Shown: positions 1-13,482 of the stretch, one piece after another | How positions within the stretch are numbered: the first letter of the stretch is position 1 | Layout: every line of letters starts with the position of its first letter | Source of the DNA: Atopsyche davidsoni | Taxonomy: Eukaryota > Arthropoda > Insecta > Trichoptera > Hydrobiosidae | NCBI GenBank assembly: GCA_022113835.1 | Contig: JAILWY010000014.1 | Span: 8,123,501-8,187,500, forward strand | DNA: 64,000 bases | Direction: 5' to 3' | Program-made: the position numbers and the translations under genes | The notes under the pieces: generated by a model | Database searches by the model: none | The model's input: only the letters and a program-made list of their open reading frames with translations | What the model was told of the DNA's origin: nothing

Positions 1-3000
1 AAATAATTGCAACTTCTCAGTCCACGGTAAGTACGAGGAATACTAAACACCTTTGAAATACTGTTCTGCAGAATTCCGACAGTCACTAGGTTATTTGTTT
101 TTCTTTCGCAAAATAATTCTTAAATCTGGCAATGAACCCAGAAATGCGTAGAAGATATACTTACCCGCACGAAAAAACATAAATTTATAAAAATAATTAT
201 ACATAGAATATTCAAAAATTGTTTATGAGTTAGCTTTTCTCAAATAAATTAGCAGTTTTTATCGAGCGCAATAAAATTAAGTACACGAAATGAGATAATA
301 GATTTTTACTAATGAGAAATTACTTTATTTACCGTATTTTTTAAATATACAGAAGAGACAAAACTTCAGTGACAAAAATGTGATTTAGCGGGGATTTAAA
401 TAAGTCAATGTCTTCTGAGAATTCACAATATGTCTGCTTAAGCAACAAGTGACGCAATACTGGATTCAATGGGCAAACTTAAAATATTTAAACGATTTGT
501 CAAGCGTTTGATTGTCCTGTAGGCGTTAATCAATAATAACGTAATGAAACTTATTTACTGTATTAACTTCAAAGCATAAGTAAGGCATTGCGAAATAATT
601 TTAATGTTTTATTTTAAAATATTACAAAGGAATGTTTTTAGGCCTATTAAATTGAAAATTAGTGGTGTGTAAAATATATAAGTAGAATTGCGTTTTTTTT
701 TCAAGCATGGCATGGACGTGCGAATTCATATAAATGTTCGTTAAGAAAATTTTAATTTTATTTAATTATTCATGAATAAAAATATAAAGCAAATATTTTG
801 ATAAATGAATATTTATTAAGTTTATTTCCTTTCATCGTATTGTTTCATTTAATACAAACTTATCACAGTATATTTGGCTATTATATAAGTTACGATCTTA
901 AATGATAACTTAAATTGAAGCTATTTTAACGGTTGTATTTTTATGCACTGACACCAAATTCTTCAAAACAGTCCATTTGTACAGTTTGTCATGACTTGTT
1001 TTTTTTTAGTGCATCACGTATTAATGTTAATTATATGTATCTGCCTATTAATTCCCGCTAAGTGACTCACGGTTTCAGCTAATTAAGTTTATACGAACAA
1101 GTACAATTGAAGTTATCTCCGAAGTGATAAATTAACTATAAACTACATTTCTTTTAGCCAAAACAGCCTTTTATTTTTATAAAATTATTGATAATATATT
1201 ATTTAACAAACACAAGATAAACAAAAGTTTATTTCGTTATTATTACAGAATATTGTTTATGTGTATCCACGCATAATTTTATATGATGACTGCTAGTCAA
1301 AGATACCGACAGCACAATCAAAGCATTATACGAGTTATTCAGTTTAGCACAAAAAAAAAAAAAAAAAAAACATTTTAGCAAGTCGACGAATTTTCTGCGA
1401 GAAACTAAAAAGTCTTTTTAGCCGCATTCTTCCCCCGGGGACGCCTGAAAGTTTCAAAGAATCCCTCGCATTTCCCGCCAGGCCTCCGAGAAGGGGCGGG
1501 ACGGCACATGTCTTGCCGTCCCCCTCCCGCATCCTTCAGCGGCCTCCCTCGCGCCTCCGCTTCCTCCACTTCCGGCGCTCGCACCCCCTGTGCAAAGCGG
1601 TCAGATGATTTCTTACAGGTTTCAAATGGTTCTATTGTATATTGATGTCACGTATCTAAACAAAACATGATCCCTTTGAAATGTTTTATATACATGTATT
1701 CCACGAATATTGACTGATTATGGCATTAGTTTATAATTTAGTACATATTTAAAAATACAATTTTATTCAAAGTTATAAAAGTATTATTTAAAAATCATTA
1801 TTAGATTTTTGATGTTCGGGTTTAAAGTGTAAATTCGTATCCGTAAAACCTTTTTAAAGATCTAAAAACATTACGGAAAAAAGCACCAATGCGTGTATAT
1901 TTCATGATTAACTACATAAAACATTTTTTTTTTATAAAATAATAAAACTCACACAAACACCCTCACGTTTGATATTAAAAAATAATGCGTTTACAGACAT
2001 CATAATAAAACATTCAGAAGATAATCAAAGCCCAACTTTGATTATAATTCAATTAAAATTTTTCGCGTATTGTCTCTTCATTTGTGAGTTAAAGTTACTT
2101 TATTCTGACAGAAAAGTGCTGAAAGAATATTTAAAAGTTGTGTTTTTTCAGCTTTCGCTGGCGCGGAATGTTTTCGTGCATTTTTCCTCAGAGAAAGTTT
2201 TCGCTAATCCTTCCCCGAGTTTCCCGGGAATTTATAAGCCATTCTCGAAACGAAAGCTCTGCTGAAAAGCGAATAATCCACGATGATACTTAAGTAAAGG
2301 CGAAAGTTTAAAATGAAAGCGGAAGTCCCTTCGTTCTTTCTCACCAATAGTTGACAACTAATTTTGATTGCATTGTCTACTTTTTCGTTAGTGCATTTTT
2401 TCAATATTTATGCCAATATAGCATAATACCTCAAAATACCTAATATTCTGCTTGATTAAAATGTAGTGAGAAAAACGTGATTTTTAATAAAACGAGGATA
2501 TGTTCGTTACAAATTATGACGTTATTAATTATTTTTTTACAATTTGAAAATTTACTGACGTAAAGTTTTAAAATGTATCTAAATAACGCTTTTAAGTTAT
2601 ACGCTGATTCATAGCATACATTAGAAGAATTTATAAATATAGTACTTGAGTTTCTTTAATAACATCATAAATGTTTTGTTGTCATTTCAGAATGACTTTA
2701 TTCATTTGTATTCTAATCGTTTAATACAATAAAACAAACAAATGTTAATATAAACCCTAACAGTTTTCTTTGGTCTTAACTTGTATTTTTACTGTAAACT
2801 TTTAAGAAAGTAATATTTCAAGGAATAATGTTGAAAAAGACGTTAAAGCTTACCTGAAAAACGCACAATGAAAGCCATCTTATCGCTAACATCTACTTTA
2901 TCTGTTCGTATTGATTCTAAATAGATATTAATATTATATATAAAAAAAACATATTCTTAATTTTATAAATTTCTAGGTAACTTTAACATTTTGTTTCAAA

Positions 3001-3823
3001 CTTTAAATCAATATTTATTTTGTTCTGCGAAAGTCCGCTTAAAATGCCTTGACTCGATGTTTTCTTAGTTAAATTATCTTATAATTTGCATTGAAACTAT
3101 CGCGGTAGGTAAAAAGCTCCAAAGTTGCACTAATTTTGTGCAACAAAGCCGCGAAAGCTGTGCCGGCTTGTTGTGGACTTGCGAATAATTTCCGGGCCTC
3201 GGGCGACTCTGTAAACTTTTATATTTTACGACTCAGCGGCTCTGACCGAGATGGCTGCGGCTGATTTTCCTTGTTTTAATTAGCTTATTAGTTTCATAAT
3301 GCTATGTTGAACTGGATTTCAAATTGCCAGTTTAATTAGATAAAACTTTTCTTTTAAAGAATTTATACCTTAGAAACTCTGTGATCTCTCTAAGGAAAAC
3401 ATGTATCACTAGTATAGATGTACCATTATTATTAATAGTTTATTTATATACGGTCATCGTAGAATGTCGCTATGAAAATAATCCAAATTTTATATGTATA
3501 TATTACAGATTTGTTAATTTTGTGATTTTTTTTATTCAAAAGGCTCTATTACACATTAAAATATTTATATTAAATGCTGTTTATCAATATCTTTATTCTT
3601 ATCATTCAAGTAGAATATCTGAACTGCTTTTATTTTTGCGTAAATATCCTGCCACAAAAATTGTGCTATGAATATTTGTTAAGCATAAATATTTATTTAT
3701 TCAGCTCGTATCTATTCATTGTTTATGTAACCGTAAAAGTTTTTTTTAAATTTAATTAGGTATTATCATTTATTTCATTGTAAATACAAAGCAGTGTTAA
3801 ATTTGTATATTTTTTCTTATTCA
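1..3823. other. noncoding DNA upstream of exon A (intron or 5' flank)
   Basis: No convincing coding exon is visible on either strand. The open frames here are short, AT-driven and lack splice-site support. A GC-rich island lies at about 1425-1600, just after a 20-base A run at 1351-1370, and a smaller one at about 3110-3260. The stretch ends in a pyrimidine-rich tract and the AG at 3823-3824 that precedes exon A, so at least its right end is probably intron. Nothing else is recognisable. Confidence 0.6.
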
Positions 3824-3824
3824 G

Positions 3825-3883
3825 GATGTCATTTCCTGCTGAGTAACAATTAGAAGAATAAGCCTGAAAGGGGTTGATTGAAG
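3825..3883 (+). other. possible 5' extension of exon A (untranslated)
   Basis: This would belong to exon A if the strong acceptor at 3823-3824 is used. It contains an ATG at 3826 followed by five codons and TAA, and stops in the other two frames, so it can only be untranslated. In that case translation would most simply start at the ATG at 32149 in exon B, or at a non-ATG codon in exon A. The alternative is that 3825-3883 is the end of the intron. Confidence 0.35.
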
Positions 3884-4028
3884 AGCCCGCCGCATCCCTC
3901 TGCCACCGCACCAGGCCGGGGCGAACTCACCCCTAATTCACTGCCGGGACAGCCAGCCGCCAAACTGTTCTACCCCCACCTCAAGACGGCAGCGCTCCAC
4001 AGAGACCTGCTCTTCGCCAACACGTCGG
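3884..4028 (+). CDS. exon A of an unidentified spliced gene (partial)
   Basis: The frame is open from 3878, with a TGA just before it at 3875-3877. It encodes a Pro/Ala-rich segment (SPPHPSATAPGRGELTPN), then PAAKLFYPHLKTAALHRDLL and FANTS. Third codon positions are mostly C or G, against a very AT-rich surround, as in real coding exons. The right end is a strong donor, TCGG|gtgagt, with GT at 4029-4030, leaving a one-base phase. That base plus the start of exon B (32128) makes a GAC codon, and the frame continues open through exon B. The left end is unclear. The best-looking acceptor (tttttcttattcag) ends at 3824, but from there all three frames hit stops before 3884 (a start at 3826 stops after six codons). 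The alternative AG at 3882-3883 has no good pyrimidine tract. The exon contains no ATG in the coding frame. I recognise no domain. A regulatory or scaffold protein would fit the composition, but that is a guess. Confidence 0.6.
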
Positions 4029-5310
4029 GTGAGTCAACTCGAATCCTCGAACACAACACCAATGTCAAATATTTTTATTACCATACGCACATTCGACATC
4101 TTCAAAAAAACGGCACCTTTTACGCTTAAATTCCTTTTGTTGTTACCGCCTTCTTTGATTTGATCAAAAGTACAAAACCCTTTTCAACTCACTGATACTC
4201 TTGTCTGAATCACCGATGTCCGCTGGCTCTGTTGAACTGTACTATTTTGTCCAAAACGAAGAGTGTAGGCCACTTAGCACCGGTGCACAAAGTCAGGCCA
4301 ACGGGGTAGGTTTCAGTCAGATGTCAAGGGCGCTGAAATTATAAGGGCAGCGCTTGGGGCAGTTTATTTTTTTTTCTACTAGTAGTCCGCAAAGAGACGG
4401 TAAAGATAAAATAATATTTATTTTATGTAGACTGTTTGAAGAAAAATTGTTAAAATATGAAATCAATGAATACGTTCGTTCATCCGTTGGGTATCTTGAA
4501 GTTTTGCCGCAATAAATTGTTATAAGATAAGATTTCTGTTCATAAATTTTTGAGCAAGTAACCATAATATCCTTTCTGAAGATCGAATATTTTTTAAAGA
4601 TAAATTATCTGTTTTTTGGCATTTATATAATTGATTTATATAGTGAGCGCAAATATTCCAGTGTTTGTGTTGTTTTATAAATATATTTTTCTTTTATAAA
4701 TCTTTACTACATAGTATAGTATAGTGGAATTTTATAAATCTTAAAATTAGTGCGGATTTGTATATATTTTAACTTATAACATTTCATTTTAGTTCTAATG
4801 AGAACTCTATAAGAAATTTTGGTCATGAGCTGAGTCGATTATTTGTGAAAAGCGCCGAAGACTTCGGTTACCTCATTTGGCTACTGTTTATTTTAACTAA
4901 CTTTAATAATAACTTTAACTTTTTTGAATTTGGTCGTAAAAAGAAATATGAAAATATAAGTTAAGAAAAAGTTATCATAATTAGTTATTTTCTATAAAAG
5001 ATTTCTTAATTCGAAAGTTATATGACCTGTTATAATTACCAATTTAAAATCAGTTACTTTTGTGACATTAAACATGTTATTCATCATGTTATAAAAATGA
5101 CTAATACTCTTTTGAATAAATAAGCGTTAAAAATGTTTTACAGGCTAACCGCTAAAAGCTATTATACTTGAAATAAGGTATAGATGAGTATCCCTTTTAT
5201 AAATAATAAATAATCACGTTTAAAATTTAAAAAAAGTTAAATCTATCCATTACATTGCTAAAATGTGACGTCCGCCTTATACAACATAATTTATACTGAT
5301 AATAAAACTG

Positions 5311-5400
5311 AAAAAAAAAACGGTAGGAATCGAACCTGAACCTCCGGTTATTCGAATAGCCTGAGGCATTGGGAGCTTATGATCCCGTCTTATAACGGGA
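5311..5400 (-). repeat. tRNA-derived SINE-like fragment
   Basis: On the minus strand there is a good internal pol III B box, GTTCGATTC (plus-strand 5327-5335), within a tRNA-like T arm. Upstream of it is an anticodon-arm-like stretch (GGCTATTCGAATAACC). On the minus strand it is followed at once by a run of ten T (plus-strand A run at 5311-5320), a pol III type terminator. The acceptor stem and A box are poor, so an active tRNA gene is unlikely and a SINE head or tRNA pseudogene is the better reading. Confidence 0.5.
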
Positions 5401-5647
5401 CATACACATACAATAGTTATAAATATCTAATTTACTACTTTAAATGTCAGTACTTAAAAACATACCAATCCTATAATACACTTAACGTATTATTTCTAGA
5501 GATGTAAGGAATTAGTCTTGCCTTCGGGGCATTTTTATTGAGTTGCCGTATAGTCATCATTTGTCATAAACGAAATAAATTTATGTATATTAACCAAATG
5601 ATCAGAGTTGAAAATAAAAAAAACCGCTGAGAAATCCTGTCTTCGCG

Positions 5648-5680
5648 GTTGCAAAAACGTTGCAAAAACATTGCAAAAAA
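5648..5680 (+). repeat. three tandem 11-base units
   Basis: The unit gttgcaaaaac occurs twice in tandem (5648-5658, 5659-5669), followed by a third, slightly changed copy (attgcaaaaaa). This is a short local tandem repeat with no evident function. Confidence 0.7.
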
Positions 5681-6878
5681 TACACTGGTTTATTGTAGAA
5701 AAACTTTACATTGGGATGGACCATCTGATATTGACTTAAATATCATTGATTAATTTTAAATAATAGATACAACATTTTTTAAACGGATAATTATTAAACT
5801 ACTTCTAATAGTACTGAAACAAAAATAACACGTTAAATTTGCTTTCAGGTGAATTTTTATGCGAAGGTTGTTAGATTTTTAACAAGATGCTTATTTTATA
5901 GTACTCAACTTATTATTTATGTTTTAATAAAAAAATATCAATTATCGCTACATGATCAATGAGATTTTATTTGGTACTATCTAAATGAATAATGCATCAA
6001 ATAAAATATTCAGCGATAAAAAATGCAACATCCACAACCCTCCCAATGGTTAATTAAATGCAATGTTGTGTTATTTTGAATTCACATTAATCTCTATTAA
6101 AGTCATATTTCATATTGTAATGATACTCAAGTGAGCAGCATTTTTGTTTTACATCACTTAAATTATATTAAAAAACGGCTCAGATCAAGAAAATTTTTAA
6201 GATGGATACATTTTTTTTTGCTTTATTTTTAATAATTGTTATCTTAGCAAAATGTTAACCATTAATCGTATGCACTGTTTTAAAACGAGCCAATTACAGA
6301 AGAAGCAGTGATTTGACGTGCATTTTGAACCTATAAATATTTTTTCCTCTGAAAGCAGCGTCAAGGTAATTAATCACCGAAGTTACCAAAAATATTATAA
6401 ACAGATTCATTTTCTCACCGTGTAGTGATTTGGTCGGTATTTTAAAACCAACACAAAAAAACGAAGAAGTAGCGAGTGGAAATAAAAAGGTGGACTTGAT
6501 CATGCTGTCCCATATTTAAACTCACATTAGAAAATTTATAATTAAACATTGAATACCACACAACTTACTCATAAAAAAAAGATTATATATTAGCAATATT
6601 CCAATAAACATTTCTTGATTTTTCAACATCTGTAATTATTCGCTAATATTTGTACATAGATCCTGTTCTTTGGGTGGTTAAGCGCAATTTTTTTTTTTTA
6701 AATTTCCTCGTTTTTTGTGTTAATTTTGCTGAAAACGTATTTGTTTAAATTACGGTTACTTTTTTTGCCATTTATAATTACTGTTATAACCTAAATCGAG
6801 GTTATTACAAATTTTAATTTCAATGCACTTGTTGATAACTGAGAGGTCTTTCCGTACCAGTTTTGAAATATTAGTCGA

Positions 6879-6960
6879 TATATATTATATATATAAATTT
6901 TTTATTTTTTTTTATACACACATACATATATATGTGTGCGTGTGTATGTGTGTGTGTGTG
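6879..6960. repeat. compound AT/AC/GT microsatellite
   Basis: An AT-rich dinucleotide stretch passes into ACACAC and then into a GT run ending in seven GT units. The AC and GT halves are partly complementary and could fold back. It is a polymorphism-prone simple repeat inside the intron. Confidence 0.85.
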
Positions 6961-7795
6961 ATTAGTACATCGGGTGCAATATATCAGGGCACGGCTAGGC
7001 CGGTGTCGGTCCGCGGCAGGAGTAGCCGCGACCGTCCCCGGCGGCGAGCTGCTTTATTCGGTTGCCGTATAATTATCATTACAGGAATTCTTTAATATTT
7101 GATGAAGGTGCACGATGGAAGAGGCCAACGTTACAAATTACCGCGCGGCCATTTATAAAAATCTAAATTACACCAACATAAATTAGTGAGAAGGAATGAG
7201 TGAGATGTAATTATGGAGAGCCGCATTAATATTTATGTTCCTAATTATAAGACCTTTGAATAATACCTAACGAACCCGCGGTCGGTAACCATTGATCCGG
7301 GAACCACCTTGTCTTTATAGGTATTTTATAATTCCGTTACACTTGGATAAAAGTATTATAATCATTTCATAATATTTTTTCCATTGTTTTTATACAAATG
7401 AAGAATGAACTTGCTAAATATTTGTAGCATGAATATTATGAGTGCTTATTTCAATCATACAATGCACTGAAACATACATACATGTAAATGTATAAATTCA
7501 ACTAACATTGTTTGTATTGATATATAATTGCAAAAAATAACGCTATGGCAAATAACCTGTTTTTTCTTTCATTGCCAATAAATCTATTTTAATTATTATA
7601 AGGGGTAATATAAATGACCACTTAAAATATTCTAAATAAATAATTCTTATCCAAACATGCAGGCATATATAATAAATCATATTTGAAATCATAAATATTT
7701 TTTTCTTAAAAAAGGTTTCTTACCCCAGCCTTCCGAGCTAATAAATTAAAATACGTAATTATATCAAATCCTTTTAGTACCTAAATTCCAAAACC

Positions 7796-7992
7796 CGCAG
7801 CGGGCAGCGCTCGGTAGTCACACTCCAATCGCACCCCACGCCGAACGCTCCCAAGGACGAGCGATTAGATCGTGCCAGATTAATCAACCCTTCTGGGCCG
7901 TCATTAAAAAAGTTATAAATCGCAACCGGGGAGCATTCCGATCGACGATCGTGAGGATTTCTTCACAGCGCGGTCGATGGGAATGCGCATTA
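7796..7992. promoter_or_regulatory. GC-rich intronic block, candidate cis-regulatory element
   Basis: About 200 bases of GC-rich, non-repetitive sequence stand out from the AT-rich intron. They contain TAAT-type cores (gattagat, attaatcaac). The motif TCATTAAAAA followed by GTTATAAAT appears at 7901 and again nearly unchanged at 8033, 132 bases later. No splice sites or sustained reading frame accompany it. Calling it regulatory is an inference from composition alone. Confidence 0.3.
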
Positions 7993-10900
7993 TTGTTTAA
8001 GATTTTTTCCGCTCTTTATTCAAAGTCCGCGATCATTAAAAATGTTATAAATTGGGATTGTAGCTAAATGGTAATGTTTTTTTCTTGTTCGCGTTCTTGA
8101 AGGTCCGTCTTGCGTGAAAGAGATGATAAATGATTGAATTGTTGTGAGGCCTGCCGCAGTGTTCTTCAACTCCCGGTGCGCGACTGGCTTAGTTGTAAAC
8201 ATAAAAATATACTCAATTCTATACCGTTCAACACAAATTGTAAGATTATTAGAACACTCAGAGACAAATGCGTTAAACCATAGCTAAAAATATATAATTA
8301 TATATTTTAATAAAATCAAACTGTAATTAAATTTACAGATAAACAATGTATTTTCAACTTATTTTTGACTAAACGTGTTTCAAAATTTTAAGTACATATA
8401 ATACTACATAAATAATATAGTGAGTCAAATTGTGTTTTAATATCTTTATGGCTTTGTTCATTATGGAAAATAAACTAACCCTAGACACGCGTGTTTCATT
8501 TCATATATTTGCGTACATTCAAATCTTTGAATATTACCGAATTACAAATATTACATATACGCGTTTATAATTAGTACCGTCATCTATTAAAAAAATATGG
8601 TGATCAGGCTCAGACCATGGAAGATGTTGGTTATATATATATTTTATTTCGCTTCAGCTTGTAGGTTTCAAATCAAATATTTGTCCCGCGGACCACGGTT
8701 GAAGGGGCAGGTGGCCACTACATAAGTTCTGAAGTGTGGACTTAGAATTTGATCTAAGATCTGATAAACGCGTTGCAAATTACTTGAAGCATAATTTTTT
8801 TGTAGTACAAGTACGTAGTTTTGTTAATGTTCCAGTAAGTTTACCGCCGCGTTTGTGGAATGTTATGTAAAAGGGGAATTATTCTGTGAATATCCGACGA
8901 CGTAATAATGATCGAGGCCTGAGTGATTCATAATAATATTTACGCTCATGTTTTCACATTGTTACTGCAGCGAACTGGTCTTTCGTGGATTCCTTACTTT
9001 ACCGATTCTCACTCCTTTCCGTGTGTTTATTAATTATCGGAGACATTAACTACTTAAGCTGTTTTTTAAAATTATTTCTTGTTTTAAGATGAAATATTTT
9101 CGGTAATGGTTTAACAAAAGCGCACAATACAGCCTTTTGTACCTTATAAATTTATATTGAAATAAACAAATATTTACTTTTTGGTAGTAATTTTACAACA
9201 GTTAAAAAATATTTTTTACATACCTTTATATTTTATAAGGTTTAGATAAAGATATTTAATGACTTTTTAATTATATATAATAGTTAAATTAAATAAAAAT
9301 TATACGGCATTTATTATACTTATCTTTGTTTTTAGCAATATTTCAACATAGGTTTTCAACATTTTTCTATTGTATTTTTTAAATTCGATTCGACTAGTCT
9401 CCTCATACAATAACTTTTTTTGAATAACTGCTCTTTTATTTTTCAAGTAATGTTTCTTACTCAACTAACAACTTTTTGATTTTTTAAATTATAAAATGAA
9501 AAAACAATCCAAATTACATTTGTATAGTGTGCAAGCGATTGATGTGGCAGTGCGAGGGGCCGACAAGCTCTGTGCGTAGAACAGCAGCTGAGTGTTATAA
9601 TCACGGGAAGCTTGGAATTTCATTAGCATTGTCAAACGCCCAAAACTACACCATAACACAAAGTGATCATAAGCTAGTGACGAGTGGCTGTTAAAAAAGT
9701 TACCAAAAGAATCACAATATCCGGGAAAATTGAAAATCCGCGAGGCTTATCACGGCGCCGAGCGAAAAATGGTTTGACAGAAAATTAATTAAAGAATATG
9801 AAGGGCTAAAAAACACTCACCTATGATATTGTAACGATAATATTTTCAAAAGGTACTGGGCTTAAAATATTAATATTTTTGTTGTAAATATGTATGGGCA
9901 TACAATTTATTAAGTGATTTATAGATAACTAGCCCGAAACGCTTGGGGTTGAATACTGTTTGTAATATATATTTTACCTATCTTCTTGAGTAAGCTTAAA
10001 TTCCTATATAAGATATTATCGTTATGTTAATATTATAATGGCAGTGCTTATATGGTTTGAATTTATATCCTTTACATAATGATATTTGGCTAATATCAAA
10101 TTTAGTTTCATGAGTATTTACCTGTATTCTAAGATTATATAATTACATTATTCATTTAATGTAAGAGAGCAAGTGATCCTGAGATTTTTGATAAACTGCA
10201 ATTATCTATCTGAAATTCAACATGACTAGCCTTCGATGACCCGAACCACATTCAATGAATTCGTAAATATATATTACATGATGTATTGTTGCCTTAATAA
10301 TCTGATATTAATTTACAAAGTTCGCGCTGAGCACATGAAGGTAATGAAGGTATATTTAAACGATGAGAAGATAATTGTGCTAATAATGTGTTTAAAAATA
10401 ATTGTTGCTTTAAACATTTAATAGTATCTATACAGAATTTAAAATATATTTAAGATATCTTATTTTTTTATAATTATCATCGTTTTCCCGTTTTTGCGAC
10501 TCGCAATAATGAAGTGAGAAAAAAATAAGGAAAACTCTCTTATGTTGTATGATTTTTAAATATTGTTATTTATTTCAATAAATATTCTTAATATATGTGG
10601 CAATGGTTCATCTTTTCTGTTTATTTTATTTGCATATGCTGATGCATCAATCTGTTCGACACCAATTAAAATAGTGTTCCCATACTAAACAGCTGGTCGT
10701 GTTTTAGTAGAAGCTAATTCGAAGCTCATTTGTGTGACAGGGTGGTTTAAAATGCGTTTGCGTAAATTATACTGATCAACAAGTGTTTTATGAACGCACT
10801 GTGTGTATGTACCTCCTGCTTTTATACAGTTACACGTGCTCGTGAAAGCAAACAACTTTTACCGATAGAGATGAAATCAACTGTTTATATTTGGTTTAAC

Positions 10901-12015
10901 TATCATTACATTTTTGCTTTAAATTTTGAGTCAAACCTTTTGTTGAATGTGAAGAGTTAAAACTGTCTTTTTTTGCATTATTTAACCTAACATAAAATTT
11001 AACTCTTTTTTTTCGAATGCCCCGTTTCTAAAAATATTTTTTTTTATCCGTACAAATATGAGTAAATATATATTTGTTATTACTGGCTCTTATTATTATT
11101 ATTTTAATTCTTATTATATAAACAAATATAATACGTTATCCTAAAATTATTCATGTAAATTATGGTATTTTTTTATTTTAAATCATTCTATTATTATATA
11201 TTTAGAAATAGATTTTTCTTCGTAATAATTTTTTTAAGCAGTTTGATGCTCTTGTAAAAGCGGATAACATCATCGAGTCAATGGGTTTACTTATGGGTGA
11301 CTAGCTCAGGATTACTTATGATAACTGCGATAGAAAATTACAAAATACAAACACATTTTCAGTTCTGCACACAAAAATCAAATGCATATGGGAACAAAAT
11401 TTATTTTTAAACATATGCTACGGATTCCACGAAACTCAAAATAATCTGATTAAATGCAGTGAATATTATTAAAATATTTCAAAAACATGCCACTGTAAAA
11501 AAAAAACGTACTTCCAATTACACAATAGAGCTATAAGGTAAAATATTTGAATTGGAATGAAATAATATGCTGTTTTTCCAGGATTTCTGATTTGTTAATA
11601 AATCCCAGGCGTCATATGGTCAACTGTTCGCCGAATATCCTAGGATTACAGTCTGTATTGAACATAGCGATGTAATTTAATTATTTGCAAAGCATCTGTA
11701 TTTATGGACGGTTAATGATTTTACTGGTTATGTTCTGGTTTTGTATGTTTACCGGCGTTAGTAATAAGATCATATCTAGAACGATGTTGTAATATATTTC
11801 ATTCGATAATTATGAGACTATACTTCTGGGATGAAAAATATAAGTTGTGATTCATGAAACAATGGCTCAGCCCGCATTATTAAGTATTATTTTTAATATT
11901 AAAAAAATCTAGTTTACTTATATTAATTTTTAAGAATTCTGAAGAAGAGTCTTTTGTGTTATTATCTTGATTTTAATTTGTTGATCAATTTAATTTTGAA
12001 ATTCTAAATTGCAAT

Positions 12016-12070
12016 TGAAGTATAAAATTCCACCAAGTACTTTTAGTGAAGAATATTGAATGTTAAATAT
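12016..12070 (+). repeat. fragment similar to interspersed repeat R
   Basis: The segment reading ttccaccaagtac, then a gap, then aatattgaatg resembles the 3' part of the better preserved copy at 22858-22995 (ttcaccaagtactctc, then aatattgaattcc). It is short and could be coincidental. Confidence 0.3.
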
Positions 12071-13462
12071 TCTTACATATATGCAATTAAAGTCACATAT
12101 TATTAGGACACACACTCCATCCCTTACCTCAGAAACACATATTCTCTTGGAGGCGACCCATTTTCACCCCCTGCGCTGACATATCACATCCTCCCGGACC
12201 TTCTCAACAAAGTGGATCCGGAAGAGCGAGGCGGAATGTGAAAAACCTCTGTGGGGAGGGGCGGAGAATGGGGAGGACAACCCCCCCCGCCAGACGTAAG
12301 GCTCTATGTACCTACATTGAACAGAGGCGCTCAAGGGGATCTTTTCTAAAATAATATTAATGAAATTTATTTTTTATATGTAGACAATTATTTTTTTGTA
12401 CAATAAAAACGTTTGCTTGTATTTACATGTATTTTCAAAGCTCTAGGGATTTAACTGAAATGTTATAAAACTTCTTCAATCACTAATTTACTTCACCGTA
12501 TTCTAACACTGTATTCTCATACTACTAGCAAAAAGGTGGTGATTTCTGATAGAAAGCTAGTAGAAATTAAAAAAATTGTTAAAAATCTTGTTCAATAAAT
12601 TATTTTAAAAAATAATGCTAAGATATTGCGAGTAGTAAGTAGTAAATAGTGAATACTGGAAGATAATATTTGTAAACAAAATATTGTTAAAATGTTCATG
12701 TATTGAACAAAACGTTTTTTCTGAGTGAGACGTCTTGTTGAGAGAAATATCTACTCGGCGATTGATGATCCATTGTGGCAAATTTACAATCCATTTTTGC
12801 TAAATGAGTGAGAAGATTGCAGGGTGGGAAATTGTGTGAACCCAAAGATAAAAACCTGCGTTCACACATTGTACATCACTGTCTAATTATTATATAATAA
12901 AAACAGTTATCATTGTAACTGTAAAGCATGTAATATAACAAATTTTAATAAACAGTACTATGTTGTAATTTTTTATTATGAAAATTGCATTTCCGTTGCA
13001 TAATATTGGCATTAAAACAATAACTGTTTATTTTAAATTACACGAATTCGCAAGATTAAAGTCTTTGAGTCATTAAGCAATATATAATATAGCTTAATTT
13101 TACAAATTTATTTTAACACTAATTTATTGATGTATTTTTTGTCGCGTATGCTTTATCAAATGACAGCAAGTATCTTCAGTTTTTCAATTAATTTCTTAAA
13201 AAAATTCTGCCCTGAATCATTAATTATCATGAAAGTTGCAGCATTAGAAACCCCTGGCGCAGACGGGGTTGTTGGGTGGGAAACAGCTGCGCGAGGTCAA
13301 GGCCCCGCCTTTACTTGTTGGTTTTTATCTTTCCGAGAGAAAGCGGGGGTGAAAGTAGGCTTTGAACTTTCTCTGTGAGACTGATCGGTCGGGGTTGATC
13401 GCAACTTTTATTTTCCTATTTTTAAATACAAAAACTTGCGATTCAACGCTCTACCCTGAAAG

Positions 13463-13482
13463 TATTTATATATATATATATG
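13463..13482. repeat. TA microsatellite
   Basis: A TA dinucleotide run of about nine units within the intron. Confidence 0.8.

Noticed and set aside
5311..5400. Functional tRNA gene on the minus strand
   Set aside because: The B box and terminator are good, but the acceptor stem and A box do not form a proper cloverleaf.
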